Positions 1 through 8,902 are shown, counted from the stretch's first letter. The stretch is 41,055 nt of DNA from Actinomadura rubrisoli (GCF_004349215.1 NZ_SMKU01000041.1:1-41055); one strand, 5' to 3'. Notes: generated from the letters alone by a model not told the origin. Numbers and translations: made by a program.

Positions 1-1148
1 GGGTGTTGGAACGGTGCACCCGGCTGCGGCAGCGTGAATGGCACTGGCGAGGCCAGCGGGATGCCTTGCTGCGGAGCGGGGCCCGGCATCGACTGGCCGA
101 GCGCTTCCGCGTTCGAGGCATTGCCCGGGGCGGGTGCGAACGTGTGCGGGGCGCCGCTAGGAGGCGGCGGTGGGGCTCCCATGGGCGAACGCGGGGGCGC
201 GGGCTGGGGCGGCCGGCCAGGCTGGGAGACCGGGGCCGGAGCCTCCAGGGCCCGTGACTGCGGCGTCGGGACGGAGCCCGAGGCGAGGGCACGGCCCTCG
301 TCCACCATCGAGGCGGGCATGCGTGCGGCCAGGGGTCCGCTCTCGTCCAGGAGCCGCCCCAGGACCTTCTTGGCGGTCGGACGGTCGGACGGGTCCTTGG
401 CCAGCGCGTCCGCCATCACCTCGCGGAGGGAGTCGGGCACCTCGGACAGGTCGGGGTCGTCGTAGACGATCCGCTGCATCACCTCGGACGGCGAGTCGTC
501 ACCGAACGGCGCCTTGCCCGTCACCGCGAACAGCATGGTCCCGGCCCAGGCGAACACGTCGGCGGCCGGTCCGATGCCCTGGCCGCTGAGCTGCTCGGGG
601 GCCTTGTAGGCGGGGTCTTCGGATATCCGTCCGGCGGGGGCGGCGTTCACGGCCTCCAGAGCGCGCGCGATACCGAAGTCGCTCATCCTCGGCCCGTCAC
701 GGCCCAGGAGGATGTTCCCCGGCTTCAAGTCGTGGTGCAGGGCCCCGGCCCGGTGGACGGCCGCGAGGGCGATCGCCGTACCGATCGCCAAGCGCTCGGC
801 GACGGCGTCACCGCGGCGGCCTTCCTCGTCCACGAGCTGCTGGAGGGACGGCCCGTCCACGCACTCGCTCACCACGTAGGGCCGGTCGCCCTCCACATCG
901 GCGTCCAGGATCGCCGCCGTGCAGAAGCCGGAGACCTTGCGTGCGGCGGCGAACGCACCGGCGAACCGGGAGCGTGCCACAGGTTCGCCGCTCAGCCGCA
1001 CGTGCAGCAGCTTCACCGCCACGGCGCGGGCCTTCGGGGCCTTGCCGAGGAAGACGGCGCCCTGTTCGCCGACGCCCAGCCGGCCCGTGATCTCGTACAC
1101 GCCGAGCCTGTGCGGGTCACCGGGCTGCAGGGGCAGCGCCTCGGGCAT
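1..1148 (-). CDS. Serine/threonine protein kinase (PknB-type), C-terminus outside window
   Basis: Hanks-type kinase read leftward from an ATG at 1148; the frame stays open to the window edge, so the 3' end is missing. The Gly-rich loop is LGVGEQGAV (residues 24-32), the ATP lysine K46 lies in VAVKLL, and the catalytic loop is HHDLKPGN (D140, K142, N145; HHD replaces the usual HRD). The metal-binding DFG is in SDFGIARAL (D157), and a YKAPEQLSG segment corresponds to the APE region. The kinase domain covers about residues 18-275. After it the sequence turns into a Pro/Ala/Gly-rich linker, as in actinobacterial receptor-type kinases whose tail leads to a membrane segment; that part is not in view. 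The substrate cannot be inferred from the neighbours. Confidence 0.93.
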   Translation of the reverse strand, partial: MPEALPLQPGDPHRLGVYEITGRLGVGEQGAVFLGKAPKARAVAVKLLHVRLSGEPVARSRFAGAFAAARKVSGFCTAAILDADVEGDRPYVVSECVDGPSLQQLVDEEGRRGDAVAERLAIGTAIALAAVHRAGALHHDLKPGNILLGRDGPRMSDFGIARALEAVNAAPAGRISEDPAYKAPEQLSGQGIGPAADVFAWAGTMLFAVTGKAPFGDDSPSEVMQRIVYDDPDLSEVPDSLREVMADALAKDPSDRPTAKKVLGRLLDESGPLAARMPASMVDEGRALASGSVPTPQSRALEAPAPVSQPGRPPQPAPPRSPMGAPPPPPSGAPHTFAPAPGNASNAEALGQSMPGPAPQQGIPLASPVPFTLPQPGAPFQH

Positions 1149-1311
1149 CTGACGAACCTCCGTGTCCTCCGGGGACCGCGTCCCCGGCCGTCCCCGTTCC
1201 TTCCGTTCTCCCACGCCTGGCACCGGGGTCCATTTTTACCGCCTGCGTGGCGTTCTGGTGCTGCATGTGGCGGAATGACCACGGGCCCACGACCCGGTAG
1301 CGTCGGTCGCG

Positions 1312-1755
1312 ATGCCACGTACACCGCTCTCCTCGGCCGTCCTGAACGAGCAGCGCACCGTGCTCGGCCTGCCGCCCTACGGCGGAGAGGAAGAGCCCGC
1401 CGCGCTGCGCCGTGCGGCCTTCGACACCGTCCTGGCCTCCATCGAGGCCGGGACCGCCGAGCCGTCCCGTCCGGTCGTACAGGGGGCGGTGCGGTTCCTG
1501 CTCGACCGGCTCGCGGAAATCGCGCCCGGCCGGTCGGTGGAGGTCCGCGTGCCACCGTACGCCGCCGTTCAGTGCATCGACGGCCCGCACCATACCCGGG
1601 GAACCCCGCCGAATGTGGTGGAGATGGACGCCGCCGCCTGGATCGCCTTGGCCACGGGCCGTCTGGCCTGGGACGACGCGGTCGCGGTCGGAAAGGTTCG
1701 GGCCAGCGGCGCGCGCGCGGACCTGTCCGAGCACCTTCCCTTGCCGCTCGACTGA
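1312..1755 (+). CDS. Sterol carrier (SCP-like) family protein
   Basis: A 147-residue soluble protein starting at ATG 1312. The second half ([20 protein letters not shown]...[24 protein letters not shown]) has the layout of the bacterial SCP2-ortholog domain, a hydrophobic-ligand fold; the first half is helical. Actinobacterial genomes commonly keep a gene of this type next to purF, which fits its position here. No signal peptide or membrane segment is seen. The ligand and role are unknown, and the family call rests on sequence pattern and synteny. It diverges from the kinase gene across 163 bp. Confidence 0.75.
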   Translation: MPRTPLSSAVLNEQRTVLGLPPYGGEEEPAALRRAAFDTVLASIEAGTAEPSRPVVQGAVRFLLDRLAEIAPGRSVEVRVPPYAAVQCIDGPHHTRGTPPNVVEMDAAAWIALATGRLAWDDAVAVGKVRASGARADLSEHLPLPLD

Positions 1756-1773
1756 GCCGTCCGGATGCGGTTG

Positions 1774-2145
1774 CTAGGGCGATGCGGTCGCATGGGCGAA
1801 GGGGAACTCCCGCTCCACACAGCCTTTCCGCGCCGTGTCGCTCGGGTACTTGGACTCGTCGCCGCACTGGGCCGCCTTGCCCAGCAACCAGAAGAGCGCC
1901 ATCGAGCCCAAGAGGAGCGCGACGGCCGAGCAGATCATGCCCGTCGCCGCCGCTCCGCGCTCGGAGTCGCCGCGCGCCAGCGACACCGTCCCCAGGACGA
2001 GACCCACGAGCGCCGGGATCATGCCCAGCAGGCACACGACGAGGCCCGCGAGGCCGACGATCCCCAGCACCAGGGACGCCCTCGCCATACCGCTCCTCCT
2101 GGGCGGCGCCGGAGGCGCGTAGGTCCGGTATCCAGGCATCGTCAT
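1774..2145 (-). CDS. DUF4190-type small membrane protein
   Basis: A 123-residue protein; the ATG at 2145 follows GGGGAGG at a good distance, and an in-frame upstream extension has no ribosome site. After a Pro/Tyr-rich N-terminus (YRTYAPPAPPRRSG) come two hydrophobic helices: one at about residues 22-50 (ARASLVLGIVGLAGLVVCLL...) and one at about 62-85 (AAATGMICSAVALLLGSMAL), separated by a short loop with SLARG. This is the DUF4190 hairpin. A polar tail with two cysteines (AAQCGDESKYPSDTARKGCVE) follows and probably lies outside the membrane. Function unknown. It converges with the SCP-like gene (18-bp gap) and diverges from purF. Confidence 0.75.
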   Translation of the reverse strand: MTMPGYRTYAPPAPPRRSGMARASLVLGIVGLAGLVVCLLGMIPALVGLVLGTVSLARGDSERGAAATGMICSAVALLLGSMALFWLLGKAAQCGDESKYPSDTARKGCVEREFPFAHATASP

Positions 2146-2259
2146 GAGTACCTCCCCCTGTCGCCCACCAGATTTCCCTGCGCCGCGTGAGGCCCGTGGT
2201 TCCGGTGGGTAAAGGTCGGTTAAGGAGATGCGTCGATCGGAGCAGGTGAACTGGGCAAC

Positions 2260-2275
2260 TACACTGGCGAGTGTG
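2260..2275 (+). promoter_or_regulatory. Probable leaderless promoter of purF
   Basis: TACACT at 2260-2265 matches the actinobacterial -10 pattern TANNNT. It is followed by exactly 7 bases and then an in-frame GTG at 2273, so transcription would begin on the start codon. No clear -35 was found. The alternative ATG at 2228 has AAGGAG directly abutting it, too close to serve as a normal ribosome site. Confidence 0.5.
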
Positions 2276-3724
2276 CCTCTCCGTGATGGACGTCTGAGCC
2301 ACGACATCGATCCCTCCGACCGCCCCCCGCAGGACGCCTGCGGAGTATTCGGCGTCTGGGTCCCCTCGGACCAGGCGTCGCGAGCCGAGGTGAGCAAGCT
2401 CGCCTACTACGGCCTCTACGCCCTCCAGCACCGCGGGCAGGAGTCGGCCGGTATCGCGGTCAGCGACGGCTCCCGCATCGTCGTCTTCAAGGACATGGGC
2501 CTCGTCGCCCAGGTCTTCGACGAGTCGGTGCTGAACACGCTGCGCGGCCACATCGCCGTGGGCCACTGCCGCTACTCCACGACCGGCTCGCCCACGTGGG
2601 AGAACGCCCAGCCCACGTTCAGGTCGACCGACGGCGGCGGGCTCGCGCTCGTCCACAACGGCAACCTGATCAACACGCCGGAGCTGGCCGCGCGGCTGGA
2701 GCCGGGCGTGCTGACCGCCACCACCGACACCGAGGTCCTGACGGCCCTGCTCGCCACCCGCGAGGGCGGCCCGATGGCGGCGGCGCGGGAGATCCTGCCC
2801 GCCACGCGCGGCGCGTACTCACTGGTCTTCATGGACGAGGGCACGCTGTACGCCGCCCGCGATCCCGAGGGCATCCGTCCGCTCGTCCTCGGTGCGCTGG
2901 AAGACCGCGGCTGGGTGGTGGCCTCCGAGACCGCCGGTCTGGACATCGTCGGCGCGCGCTTCGTCCGCGAGATCGAGCCGGGCGAGCTGATCGCCGTCGA
3001 CGGTGACGGCGTGCGCTCCGAGCGGTTCGCCGAGGCGCGGCCCAAGGGCTGCCTGTTCGAGTACGTGTACCTGGCCCGGCCCGACACCACGATCGCCGGA
3101 CGCAGCGTCCAGGCGACCCGGGTGGAGGTCGGACGGCGGCTCGCCCACGAGCATCCCGTCGAGGCCGACATGGTCATCCCGACACCGGAGTCGGGCACCC
3201 CGGCGGCGATCGGCTATGCCGAGGCGTCCGGCATCCCGTACGGCCAGGGCCTGGTGAAGAACTCCTACGTCGGCCGGACGTTCATCCAGCCGTCCCAGAC
3301 GATCCGCCAGCTCGGCATCCGCCTCAAGCTCAACCCGCTCCGCGAGACGATCGAGGGCAAGCGCCTGATCGTGGTGGACGACTCGATCGTGCGCGGCAAC
3401 ACCCAGCGCGCGATCGTCTCGATGCTGCGCGACTCGGGCGCCGCCGAGGTGCACGTGCGCATCTCCAGCCCGCCCGTGGCGTGGCCGTGCTTCTACGGCA
3501 TCGACTTCGCCACTCGGGCCGAGCTGATCGCCGGGAACCTGTCGGTGGAGGAGATCCGCGATTCGATCGGCGCGGACTCCCTCGGCTACATCTCCCTGGA
3601 CGAGCTCATCTCCGCGTCCCGCATCCCCAAGGACAACCTGTGCCGGGCGTGTTTCGACGGCGTCTACCCGATCGAGGTCGACCAGGAGGCTCGCGGCAAG
3701 CATTTGCTGGAGGTCATCCAGTGA
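2273..3724 (+). CDS. purF: Amidophosphoribosyltransferase PurF
   Basis: First committed step of purine synthesis: PRPP + glutamine to 5-phosphoribosylamine. With GTG 2273 as start the protein has 483 residues; the frame is open from ATG 2228 (498 residues). A short propeptide ends in PPQDA, followed by the N-terminal nucleophile cysteine (C23) in ACGVFGVW. Class II glutaminase motifs follow (YALQHRGQESAGIA, GHCRYSTTG, VHNGNL). The phosphoribosyltransferase PRPP loop is LIVVDDSIVRGNT. Cysteines in PKGCLFEY, WPCFYGID and NLCRACFDG fit the four ligands of the structural [4Fe-4S] cluster of Bacillus-type enzymes. The stop overlaps the purM start (GTGA), so the two are translationally coupled. Confidence 0.97.
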   Translation: MPLRDGRLSHDIDPSDRPPQDACGVFGVWVPSDQASRAEVSKLAYYGLYALQHRGQESAGIAVSDGSRIVVFKDMGLVAQVFDESVLNTLRGHIAVGHCRYSTTGSPTWENAQPTFRSTDGGGLALVHNGNLINTPELAARLEPGVLTATTDTEVLTALLATREGGPMAAAREILPATRGAYSLVFMDEGTLYAARDPEGIRPLVLGALEDRGWVVASETAGLDIVGARFVREIEPGELIAVDGDGVRSERFAEARPKGCLFEYVYLARPDTTIAGRSVQATRVEVGRRLAHEHPVEADMVIPTPESGTPAAIGYAEASGIPYGQGLVKNSYVGRTFIQPSQTIRQLGIRLKLNPLRETIEGKRLIVVDDSIVRGNTQRAIVSMLRDSGAAEVHVRISSPPVAWPCFYGIDFATRAELIAGNLSVEEIRDSIGADSLGYISLDELISASRIPKDNLCRACFDGVYPIEVDQEARGKHLLEVIQ

Positions 3725-4746
3725 CCTCCTACGAGGCCGCCGGGGTCGACATAGCGGCGGGTGAACGCGCCGTCGAGCTGATGAAGTCCCGGGTGGCCCG
3801 GTCACGGCGTCCCGAGGTCGTGGACGACGCGAGCGGGTTCGCGGGGCTGTTCGACGCCTCCGCGTTCCTGCGCTACAAGCGTCCCTTGCTGGCGACGTCC
3901 ACGGACGGTGTCGGCACCAAGGTCGACCTGGCGCGCCGCCTCGGGGTGTACGACACCGTCGGCCACGACCTGGTCGGCATGGTCATCGACGACCTGGCCG
4001 TGTGCGGCGCCGAGCCGCTGTTCATGACCGACTACATCGCCTGCGGCAAGGTGGTGCCCGAGCGGATCGCCGACATCGTCGGCGGCATCGCCGACGCGTG
4101 CGCGCTCGCGGGCTGTGCCCTGGTCGGCGGCGAGACGGCCGAGCATCCGGGCCTGCTGGAGGCCGACGAGTTCGACATCGCCGGCGCCGGAACGGGCGTG
4201 GTCGAGGCCGACGAGCTGCTGGGGCCCGACCGGGTGCGTCCCGGTGACGTCGTCCTGGCAATGGCGTCCTCGGGCATCCACTCCAACGGCTACTCACTCG
4301 TCCGGCACATCCTGGCCGCGACAGACCTCGACCTGGAGTCCCAGCCGGCCGAGCTTGACCGTCCCCTCGGGGAGGAACTCCTCACCCCCACACGCATCTA
4401 CGCCAAGGACTGCCTCGCCCTGACGCGCGCCGGGGGCGTCCGGGCGTTCGCCCACATCACGGGCGGCGGCCTTGCCGCCAACCTGGCCCGGTCTTTGCCC
4501 GCCACCGTGGACGCCGTGCTCGACCGTGCGTCCTGGGAGGTCCCGGCCGTCTTCCGCGTCCTGCAAGGCCACGGCGATGTGCCGCAGGCCGAGATGGACA
4601 CGACGTTCAACCTGGGCGTCGGCATGGCCGCGATCGTCGCGCCCGACGTCGCGGACGCGGCCCTGCGCCTGCTCGCGGGCCGGGGCGTGACCGCCTGGCC
4701 GCTCGGCAAGATCACTCCCGGCACGGGCACCGCCACTCTGGGCTGA
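3721..4746 (+). CDS. purM: Phosphoribosylformylglycinamidine cyclo-ligase PurM (AIR synthetase)
   Basis: ATP-dependent ring closure of FGAM to AIR, the fifth step of purine synthesis, in the cytosol. The GTG at 3721 overlaps the purF stop by four bases; this gives 341 residues, the usual family size. Recognisable stretches are SYEAAGVDIAAGERAVELMK at the N-terminus, LATSTDGVGTKV (nucleotide/Mg site), LVGMVIDDLAVCGAEPLFM and GCALVGGETAEHPG. Further on are MASSGIHSNGYSLVR, the C-terminal AHITGGGLAANL glycine-rich loop and FNLGVGMAAIV. The AIRS N- and C-terminal domains are both complete. Nothing is unusual. Confidence 0.97.
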   Translation: MTSYEAAGVDIAAGERAVELMKSRVARSRRPEVVDDASGFAGLFDASAFLRYKRPLLATSTDGVGTKVDLARRLGVYDTVGHDLVGMVIDDLAVCGAEPLFMTDYIACGKVVPERIADIVGGIADACALAGCALVGGETAEHPGLLEADEFDIAGAGTGVVEADELLGPDRVRPGDVVLAMASSGIHSNGYSLVRHILAATDLDLESQPAELDRPLGEELLTPTRIYAKDCLALTRAGGVRAFAHITGGGLAANLARSLPATVDAVLDRASWEVPAVFRVLQGHGDVPQAEMDTTFNLGVGMAAIVAPDVADAALRLLAGRGVTAWPLGKITPGTGTATLG

Positions 4747-4796
4747 ACGCGGCATGCGGGACGAACTTCTCCCGATCCCGCGGCGTCGCACTCGAT

Positions 4797-5579
4797 GTGA
4801 TCTTTCGCTCGAAGCGCGGAGCCGATGCCGAGATCGCCGCGCCCGCCGCGAACGCGACGTCCACCGCAAACGCGGCTGAGTCGGCCGCTGGGCGGCTTTG
4901 GGGCCGGACGGGGCTCCTGGGACGGGTGAGGCGCTGGGCGGGCCCTCTGGGCGTTCTCGGCGGCCTCGGGGTGTACGCGGTGCTGGCGCCGCTGGGATGG
5001 GCGTACGCCGACACCGCCCGCTACCGATACTCCGCCGCCCACGTCCCCGACACGCCAGTGGCACTCGTCCTCGGCGCGGGGATCTGGGGCGCCCAGCCCT
5101 CGCCGCTGCTGGCCCGGCGCCTGGATCTGGCCGCCGATCTCTACCGGCGCGGCAAAGTGAAGGTGCTGCTGGTCTCCGGCGACAACCGGGTCAAGGGCTA
5201 CGACGAGCCGACCGTCATGCGCACCTATCTGGCGGGCAAGGGCGTCCCGGAACGCAAAGTCGTCCGTGACTTCGCGGGGCTGGAGACCTGGGACTCCTGT
5301 GTGCGCGCCAAGCGCATCTTCGGGGTCACCCGGTTGACCGTCGTCACGCAGAACTTCCATCTGCCCCGGGCGGTCGCGCTGTGCCGGGCCGCGGGAATCC
5401 AGGCATGGGGCGTCGGCGACAACAGCATGGGCGGTGGACGGACGGACGCCACCATCAAGGGCTACGTCCGCGAACCCCTCGCCATGGTGAAGGCCATGGG
5501 CAGCCTCACGCTGCGGCCCGATCCCGCGCTGCTCGGCAGGAAGGAACCGGGCGTGACCCAGGCCCTGGCGTCGCCCTGA
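4797..5579 (+). CDS. SanA/YdcF-type DUF218 membrane-anchored protein
   Basis: 260 residues from GTG 4797. A polar Ala-rich N-terminus and an Arg cluster (RVRRW) precede one membrane helix at about residues 48-68. The DUF218 domain begins at TPVALVLGAGIWGAQPSPLLARRL, and later blocks are VLLVSGDNRVKGYDEPTVMRTYL, DFAGLETWDSCVRAKRIFG and VTQNFHLPRAVALCR. These are the conserved blocks of the SanA (vancomycin-exclusion) branch. SanA proteins affect envelope permeability, but the biochemical activity is not established. From general knowledge the Streptomyces block goes from purM straight to DUF3073, so this gene may be an insertion specific to this lineage. It ends just before a strong bidirectional terminator. 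Confidence 0.85.
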   Translation: MIFRSKRGADAEIAAPAANATSTANAAESAAGRLWGRTGLLGRVRRWAGPLGVLGGLGVYAVLAPLGWAYADTARYRYSAAHVPDTPVALVLGAGIWGAQPSPLLARRLDLAADLYRRGKVKVLLVSGDNRVKGYDEPTVMRTYLAGKGVPERKVVRDFAGLETWDSCVRAKRIFGVTRLTVVTQNFHLPRAVALCRAAGIQAWGVGDNSMGGGRTDATIKGYVREPLAMVKAMGSLTLRPDPALLGRKEPGVTQALASP

Positions 5580-5622
5580 CGCCCGAACACGGAACGCCCC
5601 CGGAACACAACCCCCTGAACAA

Positions 5623-5657
5623 ACGCCACTGCCCGGGGTAGCCCCGGGCAGTGGCGT
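5623..5657. terminator. Perfect 16-bp hairpin, bidirectional terminator
   Basis: ACGCCACTGCCCGGGG at 5623-5638 is exactly complementary to 5642-5657, with a TAG loop. It sits between the convergent DUF218 and DUF3073 genes, so it can end transcription from both sides. There is no U-tract, as is usual in actinomycetes. Confidence 0.88.
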
Positions 5658-5669
5658 CATGTCATCCGG

Positions 5670-5876
5670 TCAACCGGAGGTGCCGTCCTTGCGCTCCTCG
5701 GTGCCGTAGTCCTCGGCGAAGTCGGCGTACTTCTCGGCGAGCTCGTCATAGGAGTCGTCGCCGGAGTCGTTGACTCCAAGTTCGCTCTTCAGGCGGTCGA
5801 GGTCCGTGTTGCCGCTGTTGTACTTGAGCTGTCGGGCAACCTTTACCTGCTTGGCCTTGGCTCGGCCGCGACCCAT
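5670..5876 (-). CDS. DUF3073 family protein
   Basis: A 68-residue protein starting MGRGRAKAKQVKVARQLKY, the hallmark of DUF3073, a small actinobacterial family. The basic N-terminus is followed by an acidic, Tyr-containing tail (DDSYDELAEKYADFAEDYG). The start at ATG 5876 is set by the family's N-terminus and by GAGGGGG nine bases upstream; the 28 extra in-frame codons upstream are not typical. The charge split (basic head, acidic tail) suggests nucleic acid or ribosome contact, but this is inference and the function is unknown. The gene lies in the conserved purF-bldC neighbourhood. Confidence 0.9.
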   Translation of the reverse strand: MGRGRAKAKQVKVARQLKYNSGNTDLDRLKSELGVNDSGDDSYDELAEKYADFAEDYGTEERKDGTSG

Positions 5877-6242
5877 TGGCTCGACCCCCTCGATGGTCAG
5901 GGCTTTCGTGGGCCCATCAACGCGCGCGTGTACCACACGAACCGGTGCCTGATGAGCCATGCGTCAGTCACGGATACAACCGTACCCGTTTTGCGCCCGG
6001 CTCGGTACATGGACGGTACGTGGCGGCGCTCTTGTTGCGGAGAACCTCAGTCTATCCGGTGGTCACAGGGCCCTCGACAAGGGACGATACAAGCCCCCGG
6101 GCGCCTCTGCCGGGCAGGTCACCAGGTACGCCGAAGCCGCCGCAGGACGGTAAAGCAGCGTCCCACGGCGGCTTTGGGAACGATTCACTCGGACCTGGGG
6201 GACGGGTGTGACGTGCCCCACGCTGTCTTCGGGAGAGCTTGT
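5877..6242. other. 366-bp gap between DUF3073 and vdh
   Basis: Both flanking genes read leftward, so this holds the DUF3073 promoter and the end of the vdh transcript. The only structure I see is an inverted repeat, AAGCCGCCG (6134-6142) against CGGCGGCTT (6166-6174), with a 23-base loop, possibly the vdh terminator. Codon-like bias is absent and I see no gene. Confidence 0.5.
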
Positions 6243-7325
6243 TCAGACCAGGATGCCCCGCAGCCGCCCGATCTCGGACATCCGCCGCTCGGCGAGCCTG
6301 TCGGCCGCGACCGCCGGCGGAACGCCCTCGTCGGCGGCCAGCGCGAAGATCTTCCGGGTGGTTTCGAAGATCCCGGTGGCGCGGGCCTTGGCACGTTCGA
6401 AGTCGAAGCCGTCGATCTCGTCCGCGACCTGGATCACACCGCCGGAGTTGACCACGTAGTCGGGCGCGTACAGAACGTCCCGGTCGGCGAGGCTCTTCTC
6501 TATGCCGGTGTGAGCGAGCTGGTTGTTGGCGGCACCGCAGACGATCCGGGCCGACAGCACGGGCACGGTGTCGTCGTCCAGCGACCCGCCGAGCGCGCAC
6601 GGCGCGTACACGTCCAGCTTGGTGCGGACCATGGCGTGCTGGTCGGCGACGACCTCCACCTCCGGGTGCAGCGTCCGGACCCGCTCGACGGCGGCCTCGT
6701 CGACGTCGCAGATGACGACGTCCGCGCCGTCCTCGCGCAGGTGTTCGACCAGCCGGTGGCCGACCTTGCCGACGCCCTCGACCCCGACCCGCCTGCCGCG
6801 CAGCGTCGGCGCGCCCCACACGGTCTCGGCGGCGGCGCGCATGCCCTGGAACACGCCGAACGCGGTGAGGATGGACGAGTCGCCCGCGCCGCCGTGCTCG
6901 ACCGTCCGGCCGGTGACGAAGCGTGACTCGCGCGCGACGAGGTCCATGTCCTCGCTGTAGGTGCCGACATCGCACGCCGTGTAGTAGCGGCCGTTCAGCG
7001 TCTGGACGAAGCGCCCGTACGCCCGCAGTAGCGCCTCCGACTTGTCGATGGCGGGATCACCGATGATGACGGCCTTGCCGCCGCCCAGATCGAGGCCCGC
7101 CAAGGCGTTCTTGTACGCCATTCCGCGGGACAGGTTCAGTACGTCGGTGAGCGCCTCCTCCTCCGACCCGTACGGGTAGAAACGAGTGCCGCCCAGCGCA
7201 GGGCCGAGCGCGGTGGAGTAGATCGCGATGATGGCGCGCAGACCGCTTGCCTCGTCCTGGCAGAAGACGACCTGCTCGTGTCGGGGTTCTGAGCCCTTGT
7301 GAGGCGACCCGAAGACATTAGGCAC
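6243..7325 (-). CDS. vdh: Valine (branched-chain amino acid) dehydrogenase
   Basis: NAD-dependent oxidative deamination of valine and other branched-chain amino acids, feeding 2-ketoacids to branched fatty acid and polyketide synthesis. 360 residues from GTG 7325, which has GAGGAGGG nine bases upstream. The substrate-side motif [17 protein letters not shown]72 in [20 protein letters not shown] and catalytic K84 in the same block are present. The Rossmann fold starts at [16 protein letters not shown], and the NAD-side block CGAANNQLA and the PDYVVNSGG motif are intact. Leucine or phenylalanine dehydrogenase is the alternative from sequence alone; position next to bldC, as for Streptomyces vdh, favours valine. 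Confidence 0.9.
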   Translation of the reverse strand: MPNVFGSPHKGSEPRHEQVVFCQDEASGLRAIIAIYSTALGPALGGTRFYPYGSEEEALTDVLNLSRGMAYKNALAGLDLGGGKAVIIGDPAIDKSEALLRAYGRFVQTLNGRYYTACDVGTYSEDMDLVARESRFVTGRTVEHGGAGDSSILTAFGVFQGMRAAAETVWGAPTLRGRRVGVEGVGKVGHRLVEHLREDGADVVICDVDEAAVERVRTLHPEVEVVADQHAMVRTKLDVYAPCALGGSLDDDTVPVLSARIVCGAANNQLAHTGIEKSLADRDVLYAPDYVVNSGGVIQVADEIDGFDFERAKARATGIFETTRKIFALAADEGVPPAVAADRLAERRMSEIGRLRGILV

Positions 7326-7498
7326 GGTAGTGCCCTCCTCTCTGTCTCTAGATCAGACTACGGGCGGCCGGTGCCGCGACGCCTGCCTATGGACGTTTTC
7401 CGTGGCGCCCGCCCAGCGGGCGATCGGCGAGGTAACGCGGCTGTCTCAGTGGCCCTGACGGGCCGTCGGTTCGGCCGGTCTCATGTCACGATGCGGTT

Positions 7499-8416
7499 GT
7501 GTTTCCGTACGCCGCGTACCTACGGGTATATGAGCCGGTGACCGCCTTCACGGAACCGGCGCGGACCCTGTGGACGGTCTACGCCGACTCCAGGAGGCGC
7601 CCCCGGCGGATCCACGCGCTCGGGACCGAGCATCGGAACGCGGCGCGCCGGTTCATCGCCTGGCCGCCCGAGGTCGTCCCCGACCGGGAGAGCAGGGACG
7701 CCTACGTCCGGCGCTCGGACGACATGATCTACGTGTGCCCGTGGCAGACGCGCCTGCGCTCCTGGCTGGCCTTCGAGCGCTTCCGGGACGAGCGGTCCGC
7801 GAGCGTGGCGGCCGCGTTCGTCCCGCCGGAGGTCGGGGAGCGGGCGGCGCGGGAGTTCGAGCACTGGAAGCAGTCGGGACGGTCGCTGCGCCACCACATC
7901 CGCACCAGCAGGTGGCACGTGCCGCTCGCGTGGTTCGTGCCGTTCGCCGGTGCCGAGCGGTGCCTGATGTTGGGCGCGCCGGGCACCGGCTACCGCAAGA
8001 CGGACGACGCGTTTCAGGAACACGCAGGTCATGGCCCTGCGACGGCCGCTCCTGCGCGTACCCTCATCTACGTCACCTCGATGGGGGAGGCGCGCCGGAG
8101 GGTCTCCTCCGCGCTGCCGGTGGTGCGCGACAGCCTCGGCGACGCGGCGGGCGACGCGATCCCGCTGTCGGCGGGACGGCTGGAGACGATCGATCGCTGG
8201 CTCGGCGAGTTCCACCCGCGGGCGCTCGTGGAGCTGGACTACGGCGGGCTCGTCCACCTCATGGACGACCGTGCGCTGTGCGCGGACGAGTCGGTCGCCG
8301 AGATGGCCGTGGCGCTCGCCGCGATGAGGCGCGGTGAGGTCGAGCTGGCCGTCGCGATGTACAAGCGCCTCCTTGCGCGCTGGCGGCCCGTGCGGGCGCT
8401 GGAATCGGCGAACTAA
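7499..8416 (+). CDS. Conserved hypothetical protein between vdh and bldC
   Basis: 305 residues from GTG 7499, mostly charged, with no signal peptide and no membrane segment. Tryptophan- and arginine-rich patches stand out (YVCPWQTRLRSWLAFERFRDE, SRWHVPLAWFVPFAGAERCL). The C-terminal third (VVRDSLGDAAGDAIPLSAGRLETIDRWL...LVELDYGGLVHLMDDRAL) looks like a compact alpha/beta domain. I do not recognise a named family. An unnamed gene occupies the same slot in the Streptomyces vdh-bldC block, so it is probably an ortholog of that one. CACGAT lies six bases before the GTG and could be a -10 for a leaderless message, but this is weak. It diverges from vdh across 173 bp. Confidence 0.75.
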   Translation: MFPYAAYLRVYEPVTAFTEPARTLWTVYADSRRRPRRIHALGTEHRNAARRFIAWPPEVVPDRESRDAYVRRSDDMIYVCPWQTRLRSWLAFERFRDERSASVAAAFVPPEVGERAAREFEHWKQSGRSLRHHIRTSRWHVPLAWFVPFAGAERCLMLGAPGTGYRKTDDAFQEHAGHGPATAAPARTLIYVTSMGEARRRVSSALPVVRDSLGDAAGDAIPLSAGRLETIDRWLGEFHPRALVELDYGGLVHLMDDRALCADESVAEMAVALAAMRRGEVELAVAMYKRLLARWRPVRALESAN

Positions 8417-8460
8417 AACAAATTTCCCGAATCCGCGCGCGATACGACTATACGTGTCGC

Positions 8461-8466
8461 TAGAAT
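8461..8466 (+). promoter_or_regulatory. Possible -10 element upstream of bldC
   Basis: TAGAAT at 8461-8466 is close to the TANNNT consensus and would give bldC a leader of about 215 bases. A perfect small hairpin (CCCCGCG at 8506-8512 against 8515-8521) lies in that leader and could instead end the upstream gene. No convincing -35 was found. Confidence 0.3.
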
Positions 8467-8689
8467 CACGCAGCGTGACCCGTTGGCCATCGAAGACGCA
8501 CCGCTCCCCGCGCCCGCGGGGATGTTTGCACGCAACTACCGCCAGGAACTTGCTTGTTGCGCTGAGTGGTGGCAAGGTTACACGTTGTGATGTCATAGTG
8601 GCTCTTTCGGGCCATAGGGGACATCAGTGACCGCGCGAGGATCAATCGCAGGATCGCTGTCATCGGTCCATGGAGGAGAGGCCGCAAAC

Positions 8690-8893
8690 ATGTCAGCACG
8701 TACGCCAGAGGCCGAGCCCCTGCTGACGCCGGCGGAGGTGGCGACGATGTTCCGCGTCGACCCCAAGACCGTCACGCGGTGGGCGAAGGCCGGAAAGCTC
8801 ACGTCCATCCGCACGCTCGGCGGGCACCGGCGCTACCGCGAGGCGGAAGTGCGGGCGCTGCTGGCGGGTATACCGCAGCAGCGATCGGAGTAG
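8690..8893 (+). CDS. bldC: Developmental regulator BldC (MerR-like wHTH)
   Basis: A 67-residue protein consisting only of a MerR-type winged helix-turn-helix: LLTPAEVATMFRVDPKTVTR (helix-turn-helix), then WAKAGKLTSIRTLGGHRRYR (wing) and the tail LLAGIPQQRSE. As I remember it, it is nearly identical to Streptomyces BldC, which binds DNA as head-to-tail oligomers and holds back the onset of sporulation genes. The ATG at 8690 has GGAGGAGAGG upstream; an in-frame ATG at 8627 has no site and would add residues absent from the family. It lacks the effector domain of ordinary MerR proteins, as expected. Confidence 0.96.
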   Translation: MSARTPEAEPLLTPAEVATMFRVDPKTVTRWAKAGKLTSIRTLGGHRRYREAEVRALLAGIPQQRSE

Positions 8894-8902
8894 CGACTCC
8901 GG

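Noticed and set aside
1013..2656. A 547-codon open frame on the minus strand spanning the kinase start, SCP-like gene and purF 5' end
   Set aside because: Composition is that of an antisense frame in GC-rich DNA (Arg/Pro/Gly/Ala runs, no domain), and it overlaps four well-supported genes.
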